Source: Lewinellaceae bacterium | Lineage (GTDB): Bacteria > Bacteroidota > Bacteroidia > Chitinophagales > Saprospiraceae | Direction of reading: 5' to 3' | Assembly (NCBI GenBank): GCA_020636445.1 | Contig: JACJXV010000010.1 | Coordinates: 22,295-86,294 of the forward strand | DNA: 64,000 nt | Shown here: positions 53,001 to 62,052 of the stretch, piece by piece | Position numbering within the stretch: position 1 is the first letter of the stretch | Layout of the letters: every line of letters begins with the position of its first letter | Notes under the pieces: generated by a model | Told to the model about the DNA's origin: nothing | The model's database searches: none | The model's input: the letters and a program-made list of their open reading frames with translations, nothing else | Translations under genes and position numbers: made by a program

Positions 53001-53826
53001 CGAACGCCTGGATGATGGCCATGCGATCCGCGTCAGTATTTACGTAACCACCGAAGAGCTTACGGTTGATTTTACGGATACGGATGCCCCGCACCCCAAT
53101 AACCTCAACGCTAATATTGCTATTGTTTACAGTGCCTTGTTATACGTACTCCGCCTGCTGTGCGATCGCGAGCTTCCCTTGAATGAAGGCCTGCTGCGCG
53201 ACGTTAAGCTGATTGTTCCGGAAAGTTTTCTTCACCCCCGGTTTGTGGATGACCCCGTGGATTGCCCGGCAGTCGTTGGTGGTAATACCGAAGTTAGTCA
53301 ACGCCTGGTTGATACCTTGCTTAAAGCCTTTGCCCTGGCAGCCTGCAGCCAGGGAACGATGAATAACTTCTTGTTTGGCAATGACCAATTTGGATATTAT
53401 GAAACCATCGGGGGCGGAACTGGAGCTGGCCCTGGTTTTCCAGGTCGCCCTGCGGTACATCAGCACATGACCAATACCCGCATAACCGATCCCGAAGAAC
53501 TTGAGTTCAGATATCCCGTGCGACTACACCGGTTTGCTGTCCGAAAAGGTTCGGGAGGGAAAGGACAATGGCCCGGCGGAGATGGCATTATTCGGGAGAT
53601 TGCGTTTTTACAACCCGTATCTATTACGATTCTCAGTCAGCACCGGCGCGAACAACCCTATGGGATGGCTGGTGGTGAACCGGGGGAACCCGGCCGGCAA
53701 TACTTACGCCGTACCGATGGGGAAGTGATTCCCCTGCATGGTATTGACAGCTGTGAAGTAAACCCGGGGGACCGAATAATTATTGAAACGCCTGGCGGTG
53801 GCGGGTGGGGCAAAGCCGATCAATAA
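50038..53826 (+). CDS. 5-Oxoprolinase / hydantoinase A-B fusion
   Basis: A 1262-residue ATP-dependent amidohydrolase. The N-terminal HyuA part begins [15 protein letters not shown] and includes [32 protein letters not shown] and [14 protein letters not shown]. The HyuB part starts near residue 745 ([36 protein letters not shown]) and ends with [18 protein letters not shown]. The fused layout matches eukaryotic-type OPLAH, which opens 5-oxoproline to glutamate; substrate identity is inferred from architecture. Confidence 0.93.
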   Translation: [1262 protein letters not shown]

Positions 53827-53837
53827 ACCTGGTGTCT

Positions 53838-54590
53838 ATGAAAGACCGCTTCTCACAACAGGCAGGGGCCTATGCAAAATTTCGACCCGTCTACCCGACA
53901 GCCCTCTACGAATATCTCTACCAGCATAGTGTAAACAAAGATCTTGCCTGGGATTGTGCCACCGGTAATGGCCAGGTCGCGCAACAACTCGCCACGTCCT
54001 TTCACCAGGTGTTCGCCAGCGATATTAGCGCCCAGCAATTAGCCAAAGCCCCTCCGGCAGGCAATATTCAATATGCGGTAGCTCCTGCCATCGCAGTACC
54101 CTTGGCCGAAAAGAGCGTGGATCTGATAACCGTCGCCCAGGCTTATCACTGGTTCGCCGGACCTGCCTTTTTTGCCGAAGCCATGCGCGTTGCCAAACCA
54201 GGTGCACTTATTGCCGTGTGGGGTTACGACCGGTTAACCACACCTTACGAATACATCAATGAATACCTGGATTATTTTTATCACCAGGTGGTAGGCCCCT
54301 ACTGGGATCCCGAGCGAAAACACGTAGAAAATCACTATCGGGACCTCTATTTTCCTGCACCCTCGTTGCCTGGTCCGGAATTAGCAATTAACGATACATG
54401 GTCCTGGGAAACAATGGTAGGGTTTTGGAGTACCTGGTCGAGTCTGCAGCGGTACCGGGAAAGCACGCAGCATGACCCATTGCCGCTGGCAGCAAAAGAA
54501 CTCCGCAAACGCTGGCCGTCCGGGCAAATGATCCCGGTCAAATTCCCTATCTTTTTATGGTTGGGGAAGGCTACCGAAGTATTTCCATAA
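53838..54590 (+). CDS. Class I SAM-dependent methyltransferase
   Basis: A 250-residue methyltransferase. The SAM motif is WDCATGNGQVAQQLATSF, with the adenine-binding strand VFASDISAQQLAKA and motif IV-like VDLITVAQAYHWF. The ATG at 53838 (MKDRFSQQAGAYAKFRPVYP) is the usual start of this trans-aconitate/ubiE-like group; an earlier start would overlap the oxoprolinase gene. Its last 20 bp overlap the convergent subtilisin gene. Confidence 0.9.
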   Translation: MKDRFSQQAGAYAKFRPVYPTALYEYLYQHSVNKDLAWDCATGNGQVAQQLATSFHQVFASDISAQQLAKAPPAGNIQYAVAPAIAVPLAEKSVDLITVAQAYHWFAGPAFFAEAMRVAKPGALIAVWGYDRLTTPYEYINEYLDYFYHQVVGPYWDPERKHVENHYRDLYFPAPSLPGPELAINDTWSWETMVGFWSTWSSLQRYRESTQHDPLPLAAKELRKRWPSGQMIPVKFPIFLWLGKATEVFP

Positions 54591-55809
54591 TCGGATCCGG
54601 GACACCATCCGGGTCACCTTGTACCTTGCGACGGCTTCCCAACGGCACTTGATTACCCAATAACAAAAGTCCGGTCAGGTGGGGCGCCGCCATGGAGGTG
54701 CCACTCAGCACAGCATAGGTTCCCCCCTTATACGTCGAGGGAATATCGGTTCCCGGTTGACAATAATCCACTGCAGCTCCATAGTTGGAGAAAACAGCAA
54801 ATTGGTCATTCAAACCCAGCGCTGAAACCGTATATACATTTTCCGCATCAAGGTGAGCCGGGGAAATCATCGCAACATCGCGGCTTTGATTGCCGGCGGC
54901 CAGGACAAAACGAATACCTTTCTCGGCAGCAGCCTCTACTGCCCAATCAAGTATAAAGGACATTCCTCCACCAAAACTCATATTAACAACATCCCCCGGT
55001 GCTGCCTGCTCCGAGATATAATCAATTCCTTTCAGAATTATAGAAGTTGTTCCTGTACCATAACGGCTCAGTACCTTGACGGCTACCAGATTGGCCCCGG
55101 CAGCAATGCCTACCGTACCAATACCGTTATCATGTGCGCCAACAATGCCAGCGACGTGGGTTCCATGACCATTGTTGTCGTTTGCATCCCATTCAAAATA
55201 ATACCAAGGTAAAAAGGATTTACTCCGCTCCAGATCGACTGTCAAATCCGGATGTGTCAGGTCAATCCCCGAATCAAGTATCCAGGCAGTGTGTGCCGGC
55301 TGCTGATGTACTAACTTGGATCCACCCAACCGCTCGTACCCCCACGATCTTTCCTGGCCTTCCGGGACAAACGTGTTGAACAACTGAAGTCCCTCCAGCT
55401 GAATAAGTTGGTCTTTTTCTACCCAGGCAATACGGGGATCTTGCTGAAGTTGCTCAACAGCCCCTGGGTCAAGGTGTGCTGAAAAACCCCAAAGAGCCGT
55501 ATGGTAAACATCTTCCAGTTTAACATCAGGATCTATCCCCAGGCGGTCCAGGGTTTTTTGTGCGAGTTGCTTGCCAAATGCTTTCCGCTCAACAGCTGTT
55601 GCCGATCGCAGGGGAAACTGCACCGCATCCGGTTTAAACAATACGATATACTGATCTTGGAGAGAAAGTGTCCATTCCAGAGGGAGGGTAGTAGAAGCAG
55701 CTTGACGGGGAGCTATTTCGTGTTGTTCGTCAATACTCTGCAAGTTACAGGAAGTCAGTCCCAATAATAGGGCCCATGACCAAGTCATTAGGTGTAGTCC
55801 TTTTCTCAT
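54571..55809 (-). CDS. Subtilisin-like serine protease lipoprotein (peptidase S8 with I9 propeptide)
   Basis: A 412-residue protein with a lipobox signal (MTWSWALLLGLTSCNLQS). An I9 inhibitor propeptide follows (QYIVLFKPD ... DPRIAWVEKDQLIQ). The catalytic triad is Asp in WILDSGIDLTHPDL, His in NGHGTHVAGIVGA and Ser in LSGTSMAAPHLTG. The oxyanion Asn is in VLAAGNQSRDVA. It should sit on the outer membrane or periplasmic face as a degradative or processing protease. Its 3' end overlaps the methyltransferase 3' end by 20 bp. Confidence 0.95.
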   Translation of the reverse strand: MRKGLHLMTWSWALLLGLTSCNLQSIDEQHEIAPRQAASTTLPLEWTLSLQDQYIVLFKPDAVQFPLRSATAVERKAFGKQLAQKTLDRLGIDPDVKLEDVYHTALWGFSAHLDPGAVEQLQQDPRIAWVEKDQLIQLEGLQLFNTFVPEGQERSWGYERLGGSKLVHQQPAHTAWILDSGIDLTHPDLTVDLERSKSFLPWYYFEWDANDNNGHGTHVAGIVGAHDNGIGTVGIAAGANLVAVKVLSRYGTGTTSIILKGIDYISEQAAPGDVVNMSFGGGMSFILDWAVEAAAEKGIRFVLAAGNQSRDVAMISPAHLDAENVYTVSALGLNDQFAVFSNYGAAVDYCQPGTDIPSTYKGGTYAVLSGTSMAAPHLTGLLLLGNQVPLGSRRKVQGDPDGVPDPIMEILR

Positions 55810-56144
55810 GCTCTTTTTTTTAGCCCAAAAAAATTACGATAAAAAGCCAACGAACCACCGCAGGAAGTTTCCTGATCGGAAGTACGGTTTGGACATAGAC
55901 ATTTACCGTGAAAATTTCAAACAAGGGCTTAACACCGTGCCCCACCATGGGTAACTTCGTTATCATTAAGCCACAAAAACTAAAAAATAGCCTCTTAAGG
56001 ACGGAATACCTAATTGTAAACACGGTGCTTTTCAAATATACACAAATGCTTGAAATAGCTGTATGGGCGCTATGCACTTATTTCACGCAGACCAAAGATA
56101 TATCGCCATAATACTATGGCGTTTGTGAAGCACCTACGGAGGTT
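55810..56144. other. Intergenic region between subtilisin and polA genes
   Basis: Two minus-strand -7 like boxes are present: TATATTTG (56040-56033) and TATCTTTG (56100-56093), both upstream of the protease gene but without a clear -33 TTG. A 7-bp hairpin CGCCATA/TATGGCG (56104-56121) lies just after the polA stop and may help end that transcript. No gene was recognised. Confidence 0.4.
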
Positions 56145-58964
56145 TTAATGTGCCTCCAGCCAGTTTTCACCCATGCCAATTTCCACCACGATAGGTACTT
56201 TCAAATTGGGCATAGCGTGCTTCATCTTTTCCTCGATCAGGGGTTTAATGCGATCTACTTCCGTGCGTGGAACATCAAAAACAAGTTCGTCATGGACCTG
56301 GAGGATCATTTTAGATTCCCATTTTCCCTGATGCAGTTCATTATTGAGGTTGAGCATCGCCATTTTTATCATATCAGCGGCAGAACCCTGAATTGGCGTA
56401 TTGATGGCCATGCGCTCTGCATTGCCCCTCTCCAGTGAACTCTTGGAATGAATATCCCGCAAATAGCGGCGACGCCCCATTAGGGTAGTGACGTATCCTT
56501 TAGTACGGGCCTCCTCCACAATTTCTTCCATATATCGCTTCAGGCCCTGGTATTGCTTGAAATAGGCTTCAATCAGATCACGGGCCTCGGTGCGGGAAAT
56601 GCCGAGCTGTCGCGAAAGGTTTGTCGACCCCGCACCATAAATAATGCTAAAGTTTACCGTTTTGGCCCGGTAGCGTTGTTCGCGGGTAACCTCGTCATAA
56701 GGCGTCCCAAACACGCGGGCGGCCGTTGCGCTGTGAATATCCTGGTTGGCCAGAAAAGCTTCCAGCATGGCCTCATCACCACTGATTTCAGCAATCAGAC
56801 GCAACTCAATCTGCGAGTAGTCAGCCGCCAACAGAACGTGGTTTTCGTCGCGGGGAATAAAAGCCTTGCGCACTTTAGCGCCTTCTGGCGTACGGATCGG
56901 AATGTTTTGCAGGTTGGGATTATTGGAACTCAAGCGCCCGGTAGCCGTCAGTGCCTGGTTGAAAGAAGAATGCACCCGCCCTGTACGGGGGTTGACCATC
57001 CGCGGGAGGGCATCGACATACGTAGATTTCAGTTTATTTAAACCCCGGTGTTTGAGAATTTCATCTACCAGTGGGAATTCCGGAGCCAACTCGGCTAACT
57101 TTTCTTCGTTGGTGGAATACTGCCCTGTTTTGGTTTTTTTCCAGCGATAGGGAATTCCCATTTGGTCAAATAAAATTTCCCCTACTTGCTTGGGCGATGC
57201 AATGTTAAAGGCGACGCCAGCTGCTTTGTGGATTTTCTCCTCCAACGTTGCAATTTCCTTTTCCAGCTCGATGGAATACGCCGCCAAATAATCGGTATCC
57301 ACCCGAATTCCCGCATATTCAATATCCGCCAACACCTTTGTCAGCGGAGCTTCTACCTGGTAGAATAGGTCCTCTACCCCTTCCTGAGCAAGGCGGGGTG
57401 CCAGAAAGTTTTTCAATTGCCAGGTGATATCCGCATCTTCCGCAGCATACTCTTTCACCTCCTCTACCGGAACCTCCCGCATAGTACGCTGATCTTCTCC
57501 TTTGCCTCCAATCAGGGCTGTAATCGACACCGGTTTATATCCCAGGTAGGTTTCCGACAGGTAATCCATATTGTGCCGCAGCTCGGGTTCGAGCAGGTAA
57601 TGCGCAACCATGGTATCAAAGAAAGGTCCGGCAATTTCAATGCCATACCATTTTAACACCGTGGCATCGTACTTGAGGTTTTGGGCTACCTTCTCTATTG
57701 CAGGGTTAGTAAGCACCGCACGAAAGCGCTCAACAACCTCTTGCGCAGCCTCCCGGTCGGCAGGTACGGGGACGTAATATGCCTCATGATCCTGATATGC
57801 AAACGACATCCCCACCAATTCTGCCTGGGTAGCATCCACATGCGTTGTTTCGGTATCAAAGCAGAATGCTTTTTGTGCGGCTAACTTTTGTACTAAGGCG
57901 AGTTGCGCTTCTGGGGTATCTACTAAATGATAGCTATGTGTTGTATTGTGAATGTCCCGGTGTGCAACGGAATGTGCCGGCAACGATTGCCGCTGCGGGG
58001 CAGCCTGTTCCACCGGCTCATCGGGAAATAAACTCCCCTGGGTTGATTTCCCTGCGGAGGGTGTTGGCACTGCTGCGGGTTCAGTGTCTTCACCCAGGAT
58101 TTGCTGGGCCAGAGAACGAAACTCCAATTCGCGGAAAATTTCTGCCAGCACTGGCCCATCCAGGGGGTCCAGATGCAGGTCTTTTTCATTGAACTCGATA
58201 GGTACAGCAAGATCTATCGTTGCCAATACCTTTGATAAGCGTGCTTGCTCGGCAAATTCTACCAGGCGTTCGCCGTTTTTGCCTTTAACCTTATCCGCAT
58301 TGGCCAATAGGTTTTCCACCGATCCATATTCTTTGAGTAGGGTAGCTGCCGTTTTGGGGCCAATCCCGGGTACTCCGGGAATATTATCTACGGAGTCTCC
58401 CTGCAAGCCTAGCATATCAATCACCTGCTCAACCCGATCGATATTCCAGGATTCACACACTTCTTTTTCACCCATTATTTCAATCCCGTTTCCTTGTCGG
58501 GAAGGTTTGTAGATGAAAATATTGGGAGATACCAACTGGGCGTAATCCTTATCTGGGGTAACCATATAAACCGTATACCCTGCCTGTTCTGCTTTTTTAG
58601 CCAAGGTGCCAATTACGTCATCTGCTTCGTAGCCGTCTACGGTAACGATAGGAATATGAAATCCGCGAACAATCTTCTCAATCCAGGGGAAAGCAATGCG
58701 GATATCATCAGGCTGCTCTTCGCGATTAGCTTTGTAAGGCTCATACATTTCGTGCCGAAACGTTGGCCCATGTGGGTCAAAGGCCACCGCGATATGCGTG
58801 GGCTTTTCAGTGCGCAGCAAATCCCACAGAGTACGGGTAAACCCCGTAATCGCTGAAGTATTCACTCCCTTGGAATTGATCAGCGGACGGGCAATAAACG
58901 CAAAATGGGCCCGGTAAACCAAGGCGTGACCATCGAGCAGGAATAACTTTTTGTCGTTAGACAT
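56145..58964 (-). CDS. polA: DNA polymerase I
   Basis: A 939-residue polymerase with three domains. The 5'-3' exonuclease begins LFLLDGHALVYRAHFAF and has VDGYEADDVIGTLA. The 3'-5' exonuclease keeps its acidic residues (FCFDTETTHVDA), so proofreading is probably active. The polymerase domain has motif A DYSQIELRLIAE and motif C QVHDELVFD. The ATG at 58964 (MSNDKKLFLL) is preferred over a frame extending to 59054 with an atypical 30-residue leader. Confidence 0.96.
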   Translation of the reverse strand: MSNDKKLFLLDGHALVYRAHFAFIARPLINSKGVNTSAITGFTRTLWDLLRTEKPTHIAVAFDPHGPTFRHEMYEPYKANREEQPDDIRIAFPWIEKIVRGFHIPIVTVDGYEADDVIGTLAKKAEQAGYTVYMVTPDKDYAQLVSPNIFIYKPSRQGNGIEIMGEKEVCESWNIDRVEQVIDMLGLQGDSVDNIPGVPGIGPKTAATLLKEYGSVENLLANADKVKGKNGERLVEFAEQARLSKVLATIDLAVPIEFNEKDLHLDPLDGPVLAEIFRELEFRSLAQQILGEDTEPAAVPTPSAGKSTQGSLFPDEPVEQAAPQRQSLPAHSVAHRDIHNTTHSYHLVDTPEAQLALVQKLAAQKAFCFDTETTHVDATQAELVGMSFAYQDHEAYYVPVPADREAAQEVVERFRAVLTNPAIEKVAQNLKYDATVLKWYGIEIAGPFFDTMVAHYLLEPELRHNMDYLSETYLGYKPVSITALIGGKGEDQRTMREVPVEEVKEYAAEDADITWQLKNFLAPRLAQEGVEDLFYQVEAPLTKVLADIEYAGIRVDTDYLAAYSIELEKEIATLEEKIHKAAGVAFNIASPKQVGEILFDQMGIPYRWKKTKTGQYSTNEEKLAELAPEFPLVDEILKHRGLNKLKSTYVDALPRMVNPRTGRVHSSFNQALTATGRLSSNNPNLQNIPIRTPEGAKVRKAFIPRDENHVLLAADYSQIELRLIAEISGDEAMLEAFLANQDIHSATAARVFGTPYDEVTREQRYRAKTVNFSIIYGAGSTNLSRQLGISRTEARDLIEAYFKQYQGLKRYMEEIVEEARTKGYVTTLMGRRRYLRDIHSKSSLERGNAERMAINTPIQGSAADMIKMAMLNLNNELHQGKWESKMILQVHDELVFDVPRTEVDRIKPLIEEKMKHAMPNLKVPIVVEIGMGENWLEAH

Positions 58965-59011
58965 AGTGGGAAGCGGTTGTGTGCACGTCGAAGATAAGGA
59001 GTTGCCGGGAG

Positions 59012-59052
59012 CAAAAAAAGCGCGGGGGCGGTTGTCCGTGACAATCGCCCCC
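59012..59052 (-). terminator. Terminator of the sigma/mscS/DUF3078 operon
   Basis: GGGGGCGGTTGT (59024-59035) pairs with ACAATCGCCCCC (59041-59052) with one mismatch. On the minus strand the stem is followed by GCGCTTTTTTTGC. It lies between the DUF3078 stop and polA and separates the two transcripts. Confidence 0.7.
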
Positions 59053-59080
59053 AATTAGGATTTTTCCTTTTGTGCAGGCC

Positions 59081-60103
59081 TTAGAAATTAAGGCTGTACT
59101 TCAACAGCAATTGCTGGGTGATGGTGGGGCGACGGCCCAAGCCACTCACGCCGTTGGGGGCTTTATAATCAGTAATTTGTACTTTGACATCGTGATCATA
59201 ATAGGCATTAACGGTCAAAGCAACCTGAAAACCCTTGAATACTTCCATCGCCAGCTCATTGGTCCAAAACTGCAAATCTATATTTTGCGGTTCGCGAACA
59301 TAATTGGAATAAAGCTGCATCGCCGCCGTATAAGTCAGTCGGTCATCAATAAACTTATTGATAAACCCGATACGCAGCAAAGCCCCCAGTTGGGAGTCTA
59401 CATTCTTGAAAGCAATGACATTGCCCCCTGCGTCTTTGGTAACCGGGTTACCGTGAACACCCCTGGCCGCAATAACATCATTGGCAACAATAAGAAAACG
59501 ACCGGCAACCGGTGAAAAATAAAAACTCCAGGTATCATTTGGTTTATAATCAATACCGACCGAAAGGTTAACCTGCCCGGGAGACAGAAACCGCGACTGG
59601 GCTACGGCGTTAGTGCCGGAAATATCGGAAAGAAAGTTGCCGGGGTACTCCGTTGTGCCGAGGTAAGTAGGGGCGATCTGGCTGATGAAGCCTACATTTG
59701 CAGCATAGAACCACTTGGATTTTTCAGAAGCTTGAAAACCGAACTTGGAATCCAGACGGATTTCATCAATAGCCTTCTGGAAGGGTATTTTTCGGGTAGT
59801 ACCCTGGGCAATTACTCCAGATCCCAAACGCTGAATCCCAAATTGCCAGACCCCCTGGTTATCCCAGGCCAGGCGACCATTGCGGTATTTGCCGAAAGCA
59901 TTAATTGCACCACCGAAACCCAGGCGGTTTTGGCCAGCCCCCACTCTGGGGTTGATTTGCAGGAGTTGTGCTGCATCCAGACCGAGGCCAACCCCGGTTT
60001 CCCATTTAGCCGGTGTTTCATCCGCAGCAGTTTCCTGTGCCCACACAGAAGTACTAAGCAGTAGGCACAACCCTACGCTCAAGGTAATAATCCAAACCTT
60101 CAT
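59081..60103 (-). CDS. DUF3078 family outer-membrane protein
   Basis: A 340-residue protein with a signal peptide (IITLSVGLCLLLSTSVWAQE). The beta-rich body has the DUF3078 pattern: GLGLDAAQLLQINPRVGAGQNRLGFGGAINAFGKYRNGRLAWDN and KIPFQKAIDEIRLDSKFGF. The C-terminal ITQQLLLKYSLNF is a typical outer-membrane strand. It lies 3 bp behind the MscS-type gene. Function is unknown. Confidence 0.9.
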   Translation of the reverse strand: MKVWIITLSVGLCLLLSTSVWAQETAADETPAKWETGVGLGLDAAQLLQINPRVGAGQNRLGFGGAINAFGKYRNGRLAWDNQGVWQFGIQRLGSGVIAQGTTRKIPFQKAIDEIRLDSKFGFQASEKSKWFYAANVGFISQIAPTYLGTTEYPGNFLSDISGTNAVAQSRFLSPGQVNLSVGIDYKPNDTWSFYFSPVAGRFLIVANDVIAARGVHGNPVTKDAGGNVIAFKNVDSQLGALLRIGFINKFIDDRLTYTAAMQLYSNYVREPQNIDLQFWTNELAMEVFKGFQVALTVNAYYDHDVKVQITDYKAPNGVSGLGRRPTITQQLLLKYSLNF

Positions 60104-60106
60104 GTT

Positions 60107-60967
60107 TTATTGTTTTGCTTGGTTTTGTTGGACGATTTCGTATTTCTCCATCGAGAGTTTGCTCAGGGGAATAATTATTTTTCCCTGGCCAGTCGTCGCA
60201 ATTGAAAAAGTAGTATTATCAATGGCTATGATTTCGCCACTAACGTTTTCAATAGAAATCCAATCGCCGATGTTAATCCGGTTGCGGTTGTAATAGCCGC
60301 CTAAAATATTGGCCAGTAAGGGTCGGGAAGCGTAGCCATAACCAATGGCAAAAGCAGCGACAATGCCTCCTAGTACGATAGATAGGTTATCCTGAATAAA
60401 TTCCGTTTCGATACCCGCTTGAGAAAGGGTAATCATCGCAACGTTAATGAAGAGAAAGTAAAAGACAAAGTTGGCAATCAGGGTGCCCGCTGGTATATTC
60501 AAGGAATTGCAAGCGGTTTGCACCATGTTTTTCAGAAAATCGGCCAGGAATACTCCGATGATAAATACAAACAGCGCGGAAATCAGTCGCGGCAAGTAAT
60601 TAAAAATATCCGCAATCATCAAAGAAACAGCCTCAATACCAAGTACATCGGTAGCCGCCATAAAGAAGAGAAAGAAAATCAAATAGTACACGATTTTCGA
60701 AAACAGCTGGCTCGGCTTAAACTTTACGGGAGATTTGCTGAAAATTTCGATTTCATTGAGGCGATCGGCCAGTTTATCGGCACCGATTCGTTCCAGTACC
60801 TTGCGAATTACTCTTGCCAGGCCCTTTCCAATAAGCCAGCCGATAAAGAGTAAGAACAGTGCTCCCAAAATTTTGGGAGCAAAAGTAGCCATAGCTTCTC
60901 CGAACATTTTCAGATACGGTGTAAACCGATCAACAGGGTTCCCAATCTGTAGTAAAAAAGCGTGCAT
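60107..60967 (-). CDS. Mechanosensitive ion channel family protein (small-conductance type)
   Basis: A 286-residue membrane protein with about five helices in a TM_helix-repeat layout (ALFLLFIGWLIGKGLARVIRKVLERIG; AAFAIGYGYASRPLLANILGGYY). A short MscS-like beta domain follows (NRNRINIGDWISIENVSGEIIAID). It lacks the large C-terminal vestibule of E. coli MscS. It is 36 bp behind the 93-residue gene and is probably under control of the ECF sigma factor upstream. Confidence 0.86.
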   Translation of the reverse strand: MHAFLLQIGNPVDRFTPYLKMFGEAMATFAPKILGALFLLFIGWLIGKGLARVIRKVLERIGADKLADRLNEIEIFSKSPVKFKPSQLFSKIVYYLIFFLFFMAATDVLGIEAVSLMIADIFNYLPRLISALFVFIIGVFLADFLKNMVQTACNSLNIPAGTLIANFVFYFLFINVAMITLSQAGIETEFIQDNLSIVLGGIVAAFAIGYGYASRPLLANILGGYYNRNRINIGDWISIENVSGEIIAIDNTTFSIATTGQGKIIIPLSKLSMEKYEIVQQNQAKQ

Positions 60968-61003
60968 AACCTAATGGGTTGAAAGATGTTTTGTCAAAGC
61001 GTA

Positions 61004-61285
61004 CTATTCCGGAATGCCGGGTCCTTGCTTACCAGGATCCTGCTGCGGGCCTCGTGCTGGATCCTGCCGCGTGGAACGGGAATCGGAATCCATGACAGAG
61101 TCATCCCCGGCAGCGGCAGCATCGACCAGGGTATTCATCAGACGCCCGACGTATACATCCATTACCTGACCGATCATTCGGTACATACCAATGTTACCCC
61201 AAACATTCTTGAGGATACGATCGCTATCCGCCGGGTTCAGTTCCGGTTCCGAATCGTCGAGAAATTGAAAGTTATTAATTCTCAT
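61004..61285 (-). CDS. Small soluble protein coupled to ECF sigma factor
   Basis: A 93-residue protein, MRINNFQFLDDSEPEL..., with a helical middle (RILKNVWGNIGMYRMIGQVMDVYVGRLMNTLVDAA) and a disordered Pro/Gln/Asp-rich tail. It has no membrane helix or zinc motif. Its ATG overlaps the sigma-factor stop (61282-61285), the usual position of an anti-sigma gene. I do not recognise a family. Confidence 0.7.
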   Translation of the reverse strand: MRINNFQFLDDSEPELNPADSDRILKNVWGNIGMYRMIGQVMDVYVGRLMNTLVDAAAAGDDSVMDSDSRSTRQDPARGPQQDPGKQGPGIPE

Positions 61286-61839
61286 ATACGTTCGCGTGCA
61301 CTATCCAACTCCTCTTTTAGTTTTTGAGCCTTCGATTTGGCACGTTTAATTTGCATTTTAATGGCGCTTTCCGATTTGTCAAGCACATTCGCAATATCTT
61401 TAATTTGCATATCCTCCCGATATTTCATCAGTAGAATTGCCCGGTCGCCCACAGGTAACTGGTCTAGTACTTTTTTCAGGGTTTTCACCTCCATCTGCAT
61501 AATGGCTTCGTCAGAAACCTCGTCCGCGACATCTGGTGCCCGTTCAATATCTTCCGCAAAGATCTCGCCTTGCTTCTTCGTTCGACGCAAGTAGTCAATA
61601 CAGTAGTTATAGGTGATCGAGTATACCCAGGTTGAAAATTGGGCTTTCTCTTGAAAACGGGCCAGGTTGAGGAAAATTTTCAGAAAAATTTCTTGGGTTG
61701 CATCCCGGGCCAAGGCCTCATCCTTGAGCAGGGAAATACATTTGGCGAACACTTTTTGTACATATCGATTGTACAACAAAGTGAAGCAGGGGTTAGCCTG
61801 TGTCTTGAGGTATACGTGGATGACCTCCAGATCCTTCAT
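61282..61839 (-). CDS. ECF RNA polymerase sigma factor
   Basis: A 185-residue sigma-70 family ECF factor. Region 2 is LYNRYVQKVFAKCISLLKDEALARDATQEIFLKIFLNLARFQEKAQFSTWVYSITYNYCIDYLRR. Region 4 is QLPVGDRAILLMKYREDMQIKDIANVLDKSESAIKMQIKRAK. The ATG at 61839 is preferred; a TTG eight codons upstream is the alternative. It heads the operon with the 93-residue protein, an MscS-type channel and a DUF3078 protein. Confidence 0.93.
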   Translation of the reverse strand: MKDLEVIHVYLKTQANPCFTLLYNRYVQKVFAKCISLLKDEALARDATQEIFLKIFLNLARFQEKAQFSTWVYSITYNYCIDYLRRTKKQGEIFAEDIERAPDVADEVSDEAIMQMEVKTLKKVLDQLPVGDRAILLMKYREDMQIKDIANVLDKSESAIKMQIKRAKSKAQKLKEELDSARERI

Positions 61840-62020
61840 CTGCTGATTACAGGAGAGACTCAATTGTTTTTTCGCTTTTCTTATTGCTAAGATAAGCGAC
61901 CTGGACCATCCACAAAAGCCTCATTGGCATTAAGACGAAGATTCAGGGCAAAAGCCACCAAAATAGGGAGATTATTTTAAGTTTTTTTTAACGAGCCAGG
62001 GTAGGAGAGGGGTAAAACGC

Positions 62021-62052
62021 AAAAAGCCCCGAGGGAAAACTCCATCGAGGCT
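62021..62052 (-). terminator. rRNA operon terminator
   Basis: AGCCCCGA (62025-62032) and TCGAGGCT (62045-62052) form an imperfect stem. On the minus strand it is followed by a U-run (GGCTTTTTGCG). It lies about 20 bp past the 5S rRNA 3' end. Confidence 0.6.

Noticed and set aside
55820..56077. 85-codon minus-strand frame between the protease and polA genes
   Set aside because: AT-rich, with no recognisable domain, and it lies over likely promoter elements of the protease gene.
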